NCBI RefSeq assembly: GCF_014645135.1
Contig: NZ_BMLH01000001.1
Coordinates: forward strand, 248,001-312,000
Length of the DNA stretch: 64,000 nt
Source of the DNA: Rheinheimera tangshanensis
Lineage (GTDB): Bacteria > Pseudomonadota > Gammaproteobacteria > Enterobacterales > Alteromonadaceae
Direction of reading: 5' to 3'
Positions 51,664 through 60,389 of this stretch are shown piece after piece. The notes beneath the pieces were generated by a model. That model was not told the DNA's origin. It did not search any database and saw nothing but the letters and a program-made list of their open reading frames with translations. The stretch's first letter is position 1; each line of letters starts with the position of its first letter. Both the position numbers and the translations under genes were made by a program.

Positions 51664-52504
51664 AATTGGTGAGTTTGCTTCTTCTGCTGCGGCTTTGAGT
51701 CTGGCAGATTATTGCAAAAATCAACAACTGGATGTCAGTGTGGTGGTGCATTCCGCAGCGCAGGCTGAGCTTTGGTGTGCACCAGAGCATGCAGAGCAGG
51801 TGATGGCTGAGTTAGAGCGTTTTTTAATGGATCCTTACGCAGCTCGTTATCAGGCTGCAGCCTGGGATAGAGCTCAAGTCGTAGCCTCTGGTGCCGGCTC
51901 AGCAGGTTTATCCGGTTATTGGCAACAGTTATGGGCTCAAGGCGGCTGGTTTACTCATCTGATTTGGTTATCCGCTTTGTTGGTGTATGGCTGGCAACAA
52001 CTGGATCCCTGGTCGGCGTTGGCAGCACTGCAGCTTCAGCCACAACTGGGGTTAAGTCTGGAGCAAGGTTGGCGCTGGTTCACGCCGGGGTGGTTGCATT
52101 TTTCAGCGTCCCATTTGGTCTTTAACCTGATTTGGGTGTGGTATTTACTTGGACCGCTGGAGCTGAAATTAGGCCGTATTACCGCTATCAGTCTGACTCT
52201 TATTGTATTGTTGGCCTCCAATCTGCTGCAGTTTGTTGTGGTCGATGCTAACTTTGGCGGTATGTCTGGCCTGGTGTACGGACTCTTTGGTTTTTATTGG
52301 ATATGCGGTTTAGTCAGACCGAATTGGGGTCTGCACATCAGCCATGCTTTAGTTGGCTTTATGCTGATTTGGCTTTTGATTGGCTTTTTTGATCTGTTAT
52401 GGATTTCGATGGCAAATTGGGCGCATCTTGCTGGTTTGTTATCTGGAATGCTCTGTGCTGTAGTGTTAGTTACTGCAAGTAAAGTTCTCACCGTACAGCG
52501 CTGA
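51656..52504 (+). CDS. glpG: Rhomboid intramembrane serine protease
   Basis: 282 residues from the ATG at 51656, which overlaps the end of glpE. A soluble N-terminal domain (1 to about 95) is followed by six membrane segments. The catalytic dyad is visible: Ser204 in GGMSGLVYG and His257 in [10 protein letters not shown]; the conserved WR-type loop ([20 protein letters not shown]) is present. It cleaves membrane proteins inside the bilayer. The frame can be extended upstream but only through glpE. Confidence 0.95.
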   Translation: MIKIGEFASSAAALSLADYCKNQQLDVSVVVHSAAQAELWCAPEHAEQVMAELERFLMDPYAARYQAAAWDRAQVVASGAGSAGLSGYWQQLWAQGGWFTHLIWLSALLVYGWQQLDPWSALAALQLQPQLGLSLEQGWRWFTPGWLHFSASHLVFNLIWVWYLLGPLELKLGRITAISLTLIVLLASNLLQFVVVDANFGGMSGLVYGLFGFYWICGLVRPNWGLHISHALVGFMLIWLLIGFFDLLWISMANWAHLAGLLSGMLCAVVLVTASKVLTVQR

Positions 52505-52516
52505 CAGTACGGTGAG
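52487..52516 (+). terminator. Terminator overlapping the end of glpG
   Basis: CTCACCGTAC and GTACGGTGAG form a 10-bp stem that includes the glpG stop codon, between convergent genes. Confidence 0.75.
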
Positions 52517-52525
52517 TCTGGGCTG

Positions 52526-52936
52526 TTAGTGGTACAGGTACTTAGTAAATAATACGTCTTTTAAAATATCCTGGCCTGTCTCTTTTTTCAGCGTATCACG
52601 CAGTTGATTCAGAATTTTTAATCGAATTTCTTCACGACCTGTTAATGATTTAATAGTGTCAGCATTTTCCCGACCAAAAATGGCGACAATTTTATCCAGG
52701 ATCAATGGCTCATGGTGGGTCACCACGTCCAGATACTTTTTATCCATAATCATTAATTCCAGAGTCACCCGCACATAACCTAATTCTTCCGTCGTAGGCG
52801 TGACATAGTTGGTCACTATATCCGGGTCAAAACCATAATAAGCATAATTCGCCTTCATCGGCGTGTTGGCCGCATCCTGAGCCCAAAGATTTTGACTCAA
52901 CAATAAAAAAACAAAACAAGTCAGCGCTTTTTTCAT
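52526..52936 (-). CDS. FliL-like protein outside a flagellar operon
   Basis: 136 residues from ATG 52936 with a signal peptide (KKALTCFVFLLLSQNLWAQ). The FliL-type core is visible: YGFDPDIVTNYV, VRVTLELMIMD, HHEPLILDKIVAIFG, then LRDTLKKETG. FliL normally sits at the flagellar stator inside a membrane-anchored form; this version has a cleavable signal and stands away from flagellar genes. Such solitary FliL paralogues occur in Shewanella and relatives; their role is unclear. Confidence 0.87.
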   Translation of the reverse strand: MKKALTCFVFLLLSQNLWAQDAANTPMKANYAYYGFDPDIVTNYVTPTTEELGYVRVTLELMIMDKKYLDVVTHHEPLILDKIVAIFGRENADTIKSLTGREEIRLKILNQLRDTLKKETGQDILKDVLFTKYLYH

Positions 52937-52996
52937 CCGGTTTACTCTTTCATTTTTATCAAACATTCAAAAAGGATCTTACCCGAAGGCCAGGCG

Positions 52997-54148
52997 TTAA
53001 GCTATCAAAGCAGGCATTTCTTTTGCCAATCGTAAGCGTTGTGCCACCATTTTTCCGGTTAAGGCAAAACCCAGCAACACACCGGCATTGTTTTGATATT
53101 TTGCAACCCAATCCTGTCCTTGTCCTTCAAAAGTCCATTCCCCTTGTTGTTGTGATGGAGCTGGCCAACTGACCACAGCTAAAGCTGGTGATTTCACTAT
53201 CACAGGCATAACAGGAAATTGCACCGCAGTCTGTTGTCCGGTCAAAGTCAAAGCCAAAGCTTTGGCCGACAAACCGATAGGCTGAATATACATCAGGTTA
53301 TAACCACAAACCTCAGCACAATCGCCCAAAGCATAGATATCAGCCACCGAAGTTGCCAGATTTTGATTAACCTTGATGCCTTTTCCACAGTCGATCCTTG
53401 CTGCTGCGGCCAGTTCCAGTTTTGGCTTTAAACCCACTGCGCTGAGGATCAGCTCTGTTTCCAGATGACGGCCATCGGCCAAAACTAACTGGAGCTGCTG
53501 TTCAACCCGTTTCGCTTCAGCTATGGCGCTGCCCCAATAAAACTGGACGCCTGCCGCTTTTAATTGTTGTTGTAACACCTGGCCTAATTCAGGCGGCAGC
53601 AGTTGTGCTAAAGGTTGCTGTTCCAGTGCTATCACGTCAACCTGAAAACCTGCGAGGGCTAAATCATTAGCGTATTCAATGCCAACCAAGCCTGCTCCTA
53701 ACACGGTAATTTTTCTCTTCCCCTGACTTAGCTCTAAAAACTTTTGGTAATCTGTTAAGTCATTCACAGACCAGACCAGGCCTTCAGTCGCAGCAGGCAG
53801 TGGCAGTTTGACTGGGCTGGCTCCTGTTGCCAGTACCAATTGTTGATAATGCAACAGGCCTTTATCCGTATGTAGCTGATGCTGTGTCGCATCAATACGC
53901 TGTGCATGGCAAAACGGCCAAATGCTGATGTTCAGCTCGGCAGCCATCTGTTCTGCCGTTTTTTGGATAAGCTCAGCTGCGCTTTTTTGTTTACTAAAGC
54001 CATTTGATAACAAAGGTTTAGAGTAATAATCTGCGCTATCGCTGCTGATAAGCAAAATAGTACGGTTCGGATCTAACTTACGCAGTTCTTTAGCCAGGCT
54101 GTAACCGGCGTAACCGGCTCCGATAATTAAGGTATGGTAATGGATCAT
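52997..54148 (-). CDS. FAD-dependent pyridine-nucleotide reductase, rubredoxin-reductase type
   Basis: 383 residues from ATG 54148. Two nucleotide-binding folds: FAD site LIIGAGYAGYSLAKEL at the N-terminus, NAD site VLGAGLVGIEYANDLA, and the second FAD motif IYALGDCAEVCG. The overall match is to rubredoxin-NAD reductase and NorW-like flavoproteins. The substrate (rubredoxin or another redox protein) is not encoded nearby, so it stays open. The gene diverges from ubiC. Confidence 0.88.
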   Translation of the reverse strand: MIHYHTLIIGAGYAGYSLAKELRKLDPNRTILLISSDSADYYSKPLLSNGFSKQKSAAELIQKTAEQMAAELNISIWPFCHAQRIDATQHQLHTDKGLLHYQQLVLATGASPVKLPLPAATEGLVWSVNDLTDYQKFLELSQGKRKITVLGAGLVGIEYANDLALAGFQVDVIALEQQPLAQLLPPELGQVLQQQLKAAGVQFYWGSAIAEAKRVEQQLQLVLADGRHLETELILSAVGLKPKLELAAAARIDCGKGIKVNQNLATSVADIYALGDCAEVCGYNLMYIQPIGLSAKALALTLTGQQTAVQFPVMPVIVKSPALAVVSWPAPSQQQGEWTFEGQGQDWVAKYQNNAGVLLGFALTGKMVAQRLRLAKEMPALIA

Positions 54149-54294
54149 CACTGAAGGCAATCTGACGAAAATATGCCGCTATGGTAATCAATTTTCCGCA
54201 TAAAGGCATTAGATCACCTGAGGTGGGAGAAGAGCATCAGATCAGCTCGCGTACCAATATGATGGCAAAATTGTTATGATGCGCAGCAACTTGG

Positions 54295-54834
54295 ATGCAG
54301 TTTGATTTTATGCACAGCACAGACAGTCTTTTTCAACTCCATGCTTTATGGCAAAGCGCCCAGCAGTCGCTGCTTCCTGATAGGCTTAAACCCTGGTTAT
54401 TAAGTCAGGGTTCGCTGACGGCTCTGCTGAAAAAACGCTGTCAGGAGTTCAGGCTGGAACTGGTAACCGAACATTGGCAAAAGTTGCCAGAACCTTTGCA
54501 ACAGCAATGGCAACAAAGTGAGGGATTAAAACGGGATGTGATCCTCTGGTGTGATGCCAAAGCCTGTATCTATGCACAAAGCTGGTTACCAGAATCAACT
54601 CTGGAGCAGATGGAACCTTTAGCCCGTTTAGGCGCGCAACCTTTAGGCGAGTATATTTTCCAGCATGACAGTTTAGAGCGCGGACCTATTGATGTGGCTT
54701 TGCTGCAGGCTGGTCTGGTGTTGCCTGTGTTGGGGGAGCAAAAACAGCTATGGGCCAGACGCTCAATCTTTTCGGTACAACAGCAGCCATTGCTAGTGCA
54801 GGAAATCTTTTTACCCGGAGTGCTTGAACTATGA
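54295..54834 (+). CDS. ubiC: Chorismate lyase
   Basis: 179 residues (174 if the ATG at 54310 is used; neither start has a strong binding site). UbiC features: LLSQGSLTALLKKRC, then the segment RDVILWCDAKACIYAQSWLPES and LGEYIFQHDSLERGPIDVA. It splits chorismate into 4-hydroxybenzoate and pyruvate, the first step of ubiquinone synthesis. Its stop overlaps the ATG of ubiA by four bases. Confidence 0.94.
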   Translation: MQFDFMHSTDSLFQLHALWQSAQQSLLPDRLKPWLLSQGSLTALLKKRCQEFRLELVTEHWQKLPEPLQQQWQQSEGLKRDVILWCDAKACIYAQSWLPESTLEQMEPLARLGAQPLGEYIFQHDSLERGPIDVALLQAGLVLPVLGEQKQLWARRSIFSVQQQPLLVQEIFLPGVLEL

Positions 54835-55697
54835 GATGGCAGTTAGAGTGGCGGCAGTGGCCTTATTACCGGCAGTTAATGCGCTTGGACAGGCCTATAG
54901 GTATTTATTTGCTGCTCTGGCCCACCTGGTGGGCTTTATGGCTGGTGTCGTCTGGTTTGCCAGATTTGACTCTGCTTGTCGTATTCAGTGCAGGTGTGGT
55001 GCTGATGCGTTCGGCAGGTTGTGTGATCAACGACTATGCTGACCGTCATTTTGATGGTCATGTGGAGAGAACCAAAGCGCGACCTCTGGCTCTGGGTTTG
55101 GTCAGTAGTAGTGAAGCTTTGCAGCTTTTTGTGCTGTTGTTGGTCTGTAGCGCCTGTCTATTATTGTTTTTAAATCCGGCCACGCAGTTGTTGTCCTTAG
55201 TGGCTGTGCTACTTGCTACTCTTTATCCCTTTATGAAACGCTTTACTTACCTGCCACAATTTGTATTAGGGGCCGCTTACAGTTGGGGAATTCCTATGGC
55301 GGCTATGGCGGTCACCGGCTCAATTCCGTTATGGATTTGGGCTTTGTATTTAGCGAATTTAGCCTGGACTGTGGCTTATGATACGTTTTATGCCATGGTC
55401 GACAGGGATGATGATCTGAAGATAGGCGTTAAATCCACTGCGTTATTATTTGGCCGGTATTGCCATCCTGTGATTGCTGCTCTGCAGTTGTTGTTCTTAG
55501 GTTTGATGGCTTGGGTAGGGCAACAAAATGGCCTGGGTTTATTTTTTTATACCGCATTGCTACTTGTGCTGCTGAGTTTTGTCCATCAGCACTGGCAAGC
55601 AAAAACTCAGGGCAGGGCGGGGTGTTTTCAGGCGTTTTTAAACAATCATTACAGCGGTTTGTTGTTATTTGCTGGTATAGGTTTATCTTTATTATAA
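54831..55697 (+). CDS. ubiA: 4-hydroxybenzoate polyprenyltransferase
   Basis: 288 residues with about nine membrane segments. Both Asp-rich motifs are present: NDYADRHFDGHVERTKARP and YDTFYAMVDRDDDLKIGVKS. It attaches the polyprenyl tail to 4-hydroxybenzoate in the inner membrane. It is co-transcribed with ubiC. The last 49 bases overlap the end of the convergent PepSY gene. Confidence 0.97.
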   Translation: MRWQLEWRQWPYYRQLMRLDRPIGIYLLLWPTWWALWLVSSGLPDLTLLVVFSAGVVLMRSAGCVINDYADRHFDGHVERTKARPLALGLVSSSEALQLFVLLLVCSACLLLFLNPATQLLSLVAVLLATLYPFMKRFTYLPQFVLGAAYSWGIPMAAMAVTGSIPLWIWALYLANLAWTVAYDTFYAMVDRDDDLKIGVKSTALLFGRYCHPVIAALQLLFLGLMAWVGQQNGLGLFFYTALLLVLLSFVHQHWQAKTQGRAGCFQAFLNNHYSGLLLFAGIGLSLL

Positions 55698-56413
55698 AGC
55701 GCTGTTTTTCGGTATCGCCATGGCAATAGGAATGCGCCGGTCAATGTGAAAAATAACGCCGTAGCTGAAAACAGGATCAATAGTGGGTGATTAAAATCTT
55801 CCCTGTCCTGATAATCCATAATATGTAACATCCAGACAAAATCGAAGAGACGCCAATTATTGGTGCGCACTGACAGCACCTTGCCAGTGTACTCTTCCAG
55901 ATAAAAGCTGCTGCCTTCTTCATCTGCAAACTGTACTTGCCATAAAGGCGCAGTTAAGTGCCTGACTTCAAAAGGTACCTGTTGCAGACGCTGTATATGT
56001 TGGATTTCAGTGCTGCCCTGATACTGTCGCTGCGCCAATGTTTTTATCTGGGCTTGGGTTAGAGGCGGCAAGGCCTCTGCGGTCAGGGCGGAGTAATACA
56101 GTTGCTCCTCACCGGTGCTGAATTGATACACAGGGGTTGAGCCTTGTTGGCTGAGTTTAAGCTGATGTTGCGGGTGCTGTTGGGCCAAAGCGGCGGGAGA
56201 AATGGCCTGAGTCCAATCGGGCAGGGGCAGGGCTTGGCGCAGATGTTCACCGCGCACTTCACTAATAGGCAACAGACTCATCACCAGACCACTGCCAAAC
56301 CAGCAAAGTAGTTGCAGTAACAAAAGCCAACCAAGGTATTTGTGCAGCTTACGCCAGAATGACAGACGAACCAGTGATACTGGTATTAATGATAAAGGCG
56401 AAGATTTAGACAC
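55649..56413 (-). CDS. PepSY-domain membrane protein
   Basis: 254 residues. A membrane segment at about 28-50 (LGWLLLLQLLCWFGSGLVM), a periplasmic part with a PepSY-like repeat (YLEEYTGKVLSVRTNNWRLFDFVWMLHIMDY) and a second membrane segment near 215-235. PepSY-associated membrane proteins are often tied to iron reduction or peptidase control; the WMLHIMDY segment with its His is typical of the reductase-like group. No partner is encoded nearby. The 3' end overlaps ubiA. Confidence 0.82.
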   Translation of the reverse strand: MSKSSPLSLIPVSLVRLSFWRKLHKYLGWLLLLQLLCWFGSGLVMSLLPISEVRGEHLRQALPLPDWTQAISPAALAQQHPQHQLKLSQQGSTPVYQFSTGEEQLYYSALTAEALPPLTQAQIKTLAQRQYQGSTEIQHIQRLQQVPFEVRHLTAPLWQVQFADEEGSSFYLEEYTGKVLSVRTNNWRLFDFVWMLHIMDYQDREDFNHPLLILFSATALFFTLTGAFLLPWRYRKTALYNKDKPIPANNNKPL

Positions 56414-56482
56414 AGGTGTGATTCCCGATTTTTCTTACTATCTTGCCTTGAAGCAGATTACAGCGCGAGTGTTTTGTGTTTG

Positions 56483-57112
56483 CTACTGTTGCGGGTCAAC
56501 CAGGCCCTGAATGCTGCTGTTATGCCTGAACCAGCCGGCTATGCTGTAACGGATTTGTGTTGCAGGTAAAACTTCATGCGGAAAACGGCAACTTTCAAAA
56601 ATTACTAAAGTGCCAGCTTTGGGTTGAACTTTAGTTAAAAACTGCTCCTGTTCATCATAGAGCACCAATTCTCCACCTTGCTCGACAGTATTCAGATAAC
56701 AAACGCTGGAGAGCACCCGGTTCGAACGACCGACAAAAGCATCCAGATGTTTTTGATAAAAATCACCCTGTTGATAACGGGCGTAGTGCGCTTCGAAATC
56801 GATCAGCCCTAAAAAACAGCGTTGATTCATATCCTGCTGCAGCTGGGCCATCAATTGTAAATACTGCTGCTGCACTGGGTTATCCTGGCTCAGCCAGGCG
56901 GTGTGATCGCGCCTTACTTGTTGATTAAGCTGATATTGACCCTGGCGTCCGACTCCGGCTGCGGTTAGCTGTTGGTGTTGTACATCCTGATACAGGCTCC
57001 AGCATAAATCTGCCGGTATTGCCTGCTCCAGCACCACATAACCCTGCTGATAAAAGGGTTGTGCTATCTGTTCCAGCCAGTTTGTCAAGGTGGGCCATTG
57101 GTAGTGCATCAC
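56483..57112 (-). CDS. 2-oxoglutarate/Fe(II)-dependent hydroxylase
   Basis: 209 residues, prolyl-4-hydroxylase-like. The iron ligands are visible as H and D in YQKHLDAFVG and H in RFPHEVLPA; R in IRYSIAGWFR would bind 2-oxoglutarate. The fold region GGELVLYDEQEQF...PKAGTLVIFES is typical. Possible substrates include a protein proline or an elongation-factor residue, but none can be assigned. It is a single gene. Confidence 0.88.
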   Translation of the reverse strand: MMHYQWPTLTNWLEQIAQPFYQQGYVVLEQAIPADLCWSLYQDVQHQQLTAAGVGRQGQYQLNQQVRRDHTAWLSQDNPVQQQYLQLMAQLQQDMNQRCFLGLIDFEAHYARYQQGDFYQKHLDAFVGRSNRVLSSVCYLNTVEQGGELVLYDEQEQFLTKVQPKAGTLVIFESCRFPHEVLPATQIRYSIAGWFRHNSSIQGLVDPQQ

Positions 57113-57174
57113 AACTGTTCCGCTTTGTTGCAGGTTGAAATTGCGGCTTTGTACGCCAGAAGCTGAACCACTGT

Positions 57175-57210
57175 CAAGACAACACAGCGGGAGTGTGCTG
57201 TATTGTCTTG
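57175..57210 (-). terminator. Terminator of the sigma/anti-sigma operon
   Basis: A 14-bp stem with one mismatch (57175-57188 with 57197-57210), just after the stop at 57223. Confidence 0.78.
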
Positions 57211-57222
57211 AGTAAAGAGAGA

Positions 57223-58143
57223 TTAATACTGATAGTAGCTGGCTTTTTTCAGCAGGGCAGGTGCGTCAATCTTGCCAGTAACACATTGGTTAATATCGGA
57301 CTTTTTCACTACCCAGTAGTGATCCCTGGCATTATCACGGCCTGACAAACTAAGTTGAAAAGAGACAAATTCCTGCTCTTTTAAGTCTCTTAAACTGGCG
57401 CCATAATCACACAAGGTCGTACTGAATACCTGACCCACTTTAGTCACCAATTCAATCTGACGCTGCTTCGCCAGTTTTTCCTGCTCTGCCTTTTGTTTGT
57501 TGTATAAGGCTTCTTCAGCAGACAGTGTCTTTTGTAAATCCGCTAACTTTGTTTTTAATTGCTCGGACTTCTGGTTAATTTCTTTTAGTTTCTTTTGCTG
57601 ATCAGCATCGAGTTTGCTGACTTTCGAAGAGAATTCGATATCCCGTTTTTCCCGTTCATAATCGCGCAAGTCCCGCTCTATATCCCGGCGCTCTTCCCGC
57701 AAGTCCCGCAGCTTTTCATTCTGATCTTGTATTTGCTCTGCCCAGGCTTCAGCCGACTCCACCATGGCATCCATAGCTTCTTCATCAAAATTAAAGCTAA
57801 AGCTGTTGCCGTTTTCCGAAATGCTAATGGAGTTTGCAATATTGGCTGAAACAGCCACCGCAGCCCCAGGCGCTGCCGGCGCTACAGGAGGCATTGGAGG
57901 CATAACAAAATGTCGTAACCAGCCGCTGTTACTGTCTACCCGGAAGGCTACGCCTTGTCCGTACAAATAGCTGTGCTGGACCCTGCCTATGCTGGAATGC
58001 TCCTGGCCGCCTAATGAGCTTTGCAGTATATCCTGCATAATTTTCAGGTTCTGGCCGAGTTTTGCATTCACTTCTGTGGCGGCAAAACTATGGCTTGCGA
58101 TGACAAGGCCTGCTAACAAAGAGACTTTACTGAATGTCTTCAT
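57223..58143 (-). CDS. Exported coiled-coil protein
   Basis: 306 residues with a signal peptide (VSLLAGLVIASHSFA). A Pro/Ala-rich linker (PPMPPVAPAAPGAA) is followed by a long charged coiled coil (about 130-235; LRDLREERRDIERDLRDYER) and a C-terminal domain with two cysteines (TTLCDYG and NQCVTG). It is the third gene of the ECF sigma operon and probably an envelope protein under its control. I recognise no family. Confidence 0.75.
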   Translation of the reverse strand: MKTFSKVSLLAGLVIASHSFAATEVNAKLGQNLKIMQDILQSSLGGQEHSSIGRVQHSYLYGQGVAFRVDSNSGWLRHFVMPPMPPVAPAAPGAAVAVSANIANSISISENGNSFSFNFDEEAMDAMVESAEAWAEQIQDQNEKLRDLREERRDIERDLRDYEREKRDIEFSSKVSKLDADQQKKLKEINQKSEQLKTKLADLQKTLSAEEALYNKQKAEQEKLAKQRQIELVTKVGQVFSTTLCDYGASLRDLKEQEFVSFQLSLSGRDNARDHYWVVKKSDINQCVTGKIDAPALLKKASYYQY

Positions 58144-58163
58144 GATACTGTTACTCCACTAGG

Positions 58164-58790
58164 TTATCTGTTCTGAGTATTCGGTGACGCGCCAAGTTCT
58201 AGTCTGGCCTGGCTTGGCTGATAATTTTCCTGCCAGTAGTGCCAGTCTGATTGACGTTGCTGATTGAGGTATTCCACCAGTTCCAGCATGTCGGTACGCC
58301 TTTCTTTGGTTTGTTGTTCGGTTAAGTAATCCTTCAGCAAAATCAGCTGTGACGCCTGTTGCTGCTGCGTATTCTGCAACTGGGTCTGAAGATAATCCTG
58401 TTGCTCCTTACGATAGCTGGCGAGCAGCGTTTCCAGTTGCTGCTGTTGCATTTGTTGTCCGCCACGCCAGCTTAAGGTCAGACCGCTGTCCTGCATTTGC
58501 AGCTCCAGCGGAGACAAGCTGACCACGAGTGCCAGTACCGAAAATGCCACGCTTAATTTGGGCCACCAGTTGCTGCTTTTGGCTGGTCGCTGCCATTGCT
58601 GTGCAAAGATGGACATGGTGTCGATCTCTGGCACCGGGGCAAAAAAAGGTGCTTTCACCTGACGCTGTACTATCTGTGCTGTATGAAAACGCTCAAGCCA
58701 TTCACTCTGCGGATCCAGTTGCTGTTCGCATTCGCTGGCCGTTATTTTCCCGGCCAGCCAGGCTTCAAAAATTTGCTGACTGTTCGACAT
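58164..58790 (-). CDS. Putative anti-sigma factor
   Basis: 208 residues. The N-terminal 60 residues are cytoplasmic (FEAWLAGKITASECEQQL), one membrane segment lies at about 76-95 (LSVAFSVLALVVSLSPLEL), and a Gln-rich periplasmic coiled coil follows. Overlap with the sigma-factor gene by 26 bases and the single-pass layout fit an anti-sigma factor; there is no clear zinc-binding HxxxCxxC motif. The assignment is by position and topology. Confidence 0.68.
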   Translation of the reverse strand: MSNSQQIFEAWLAGKITASECEQQLDPQSEWLERFHTAQIVQRQVKAPFFAPVPEIDTMSIFAQQWQRPAKSSNWWPKLSVAFSVLALVVSLSPLELQMQDSGLTLSWRGGQQMQQQQLETLLASYRKEQQDYLQTQLQNTQQQQASQLILLKDYLTEQQTKERRTDMLELVEYLNQQRQSDWHYWQENYQPSQARLELGASPNTQNR

Positions 58791-59400
58791 TTGCTAACTC
58801 CAACTGCGTACGCAGTTTATCTAAGGCCGCGTAAAATCTGGATTTGATGGTATTACTCGACAGCGCCAGCTGATCGGCAATTTCGTCAAAAGTAAACTGT
58901 TGATAAAACCTCAGCTCTACAACCAGACGTTGTTCTGGTGGCAAGGATCGTAACTGTTGCTGTACCAGCCGCTGCGTATGCTGACCATAGAGTTGTTGCT
59001 CAAAACTCGGTGCTTCATCATCGTAAAAATCGTGCTCTTCGGTAAACTCTGTGGTTGTTTTACGCTTGCGGAGCATATCCATAGCTCTGTAGTTGGCGAT
59101 GCCAAACAACCAGCTTTTAAACGAGCTGTCGCCTCTGTACTGCGCCAGATTTCGGCACAGGACAATCAAAACATCCTGCAATAAATCACGGGCGTCGTCT
59201 GGTGAGCCCAATAAACGCAGGCCAAAATAATACAGGGGCGCCTGATATCTCGACACCAATTGTTGCCAGGCTTTGGCATCGCCGCCTATGGCTTTTTCTA
59301 TTAAGCTCTCGTCGCTGCGTTTAAACACTTTTAGTCTGTTGTGAAGTTGTATTGATGATAAGTCGTATAGGCATTGAAAATAGTTTGCCTGATTTGACAA
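58765..59400 (-). CDS. ECF-type RNA polymerase sigma factor
   Basis: Up to 211 residues. Sigma region 2 (WQQLVSRYQAPLYYFGLRLLGSPDDARDLLQDVLI, with YRGDSSFKSWLFGIANYRAMDMLRKRK) and region 4 (LRSLPPEQRLVVELRFYQQFTFDEIADQL, then SSNTIKSRFYAALDKLR) are both clear. The start is not settled: the frame opens with TTG 59400, and GTG 59328 fits the family length better. It overlaps its anti-sigma gene and directs RNA polymerase to envelope-stress-type genes, the usual role of such operons. Confidence 0.9.
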   Translation of the reverse strand: MSNQANYFQCLYDLSSIQLHNRLKVFKRSDESLIEKAIGGDAKAWQQLVSRYQAPLYYFGLRLLGSPDDARDLLQDVLIVLCRNLAQYRGDSSFKSWLFGIANYRAMDMLRKRKTTTEFTEEHDFYDDEAPSFEQQLYGQHTQRLVQQQLRSLPPEQRLVVELRFYQQFTFDEIADQLALSSNTIKSRFYAALDKLRTQLELANVEQSANF

Positions 59401-59446
59401 AAAAGCAGGAATATTTCTGAAATATTTTTAAGTATATAAATATAAA

Positions 59447-59470
59447 GGAGAATTTCTGATGAAATTCTCC
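59447..59470 (-). terminator. Terminator of the membrane-protein gene at 59485
   Basis: GGAGAATTTC and GAAATTCTCC pair around TGAT; on the - strand a T-rich tail follows. Confidence 0.88.
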
Positions 59471-59484
59471 TTGGCTTTTACAGG

Positions 59485-60234
59485 CTATGACGCTGAGTTT
59501 CTTAACGGCTGTGCTAAGCGGCGTTTAAACCAGATAGTCGCTGGCACACCAATCAAGCTGGGCAGCAGCCAGGGCAACATCATCCAGTGGCCTGTTAATA
59601 ACTCTGCAAATAAAGCGCGCCCGCCAAAGGCAAAAAATGCGGTGTAGGCGGCTATACCAGAACCTATCATGGCTGAGGCATGTTCTATCAGCCAACGATT
59701 GGGTGTGACTGTCTTCGTGTGTAAATAACTCAGAATGCTAAAGCAGGTGACTAATGATATGCCGGCAAAGACCATCACCAGTGGCATACTAAACTGAAAA
59801 CCTTGCCATGCTGCATAAGGAGCTACTACCACCAATAACCAGACGGGAGCCTGATAACTCCAGTGTTTTAATGGCTCGCGGTTTTGTTTGCATAACAGGC
59901 TGCCTGTCGCATGACGGATAGTGACCCAGCTCAGCAGGCTGAGTAAAAACAAAAACAGATTAATCAGCATCAAAAATTCTAATTTGCGCTGTGAGATCTG
60001 GCCATCAACCATCAAGCCTGCGCCTTTAATTTCTATTGGGTCAAACCAGACCATGCAAGTCATCACCAGACCACTCAAAGCCACAGCTTTCATCAGATAG
60101 GCATAATAACGACCTGATCGGCGATGCAATGCGCTACCTTTGCGGCTAAACATAGGCAACCAGAATAGTAAAAGCGCAATCACACCCAGCAGGATATGAA
60201 ATTTTAATAACAGGCTGTGCAGCATAAACATCAT
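59485..60234 (-). CDS. Membrane protein of unknown function
   Basis: 249 residues with about seven membrane segments. The N-terminal stretch KFHILLGVIALLLFWLPMF followed by LHRRSGRYYAY recalls DUF2306-like membrane proteins with conserved His residues, but the match is weak. It diverges from the two-component pair at 60390, so it is a possible target of that system by position only. Confidence 0.75.
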   Translation of the reverse strand: MMFMLHSLLLKFHILLGVIALLLFWLPMFSRKGSALHRRSGRYYAYLMKAVALSGLVMTCMVWFDPIEIKGAGLMVDGQISQRKLEFLMLINLFLFLLSLLSWVTIRHATGSLLCKQNREPLKHWSYQAPVWLLVVVAPYAAWQGFQFSMPLVMVFAGISLVTCFSILSYLHTKTVTPNRWLIEHASAMIGSGIAAYTAFFAFGGRALFAELLTGHWMMLPWLLPSLIGVPATIWFKRRLAQPLRNSAS

Positions 60235-60389
60235 TATTCTCCCTTAAACAGATGCTGCCAGACTAAAGCTTCAGCTGTGTTTTCGCAGGTGCCAGAAGTC
60301 AGGATGTTTCACTGTGACTTTTGGCCTATTGAGCCATTTTTGAAATCAGGCATACTGCAAAACTGAGACCTGTAAATCAGTTCAACCAA

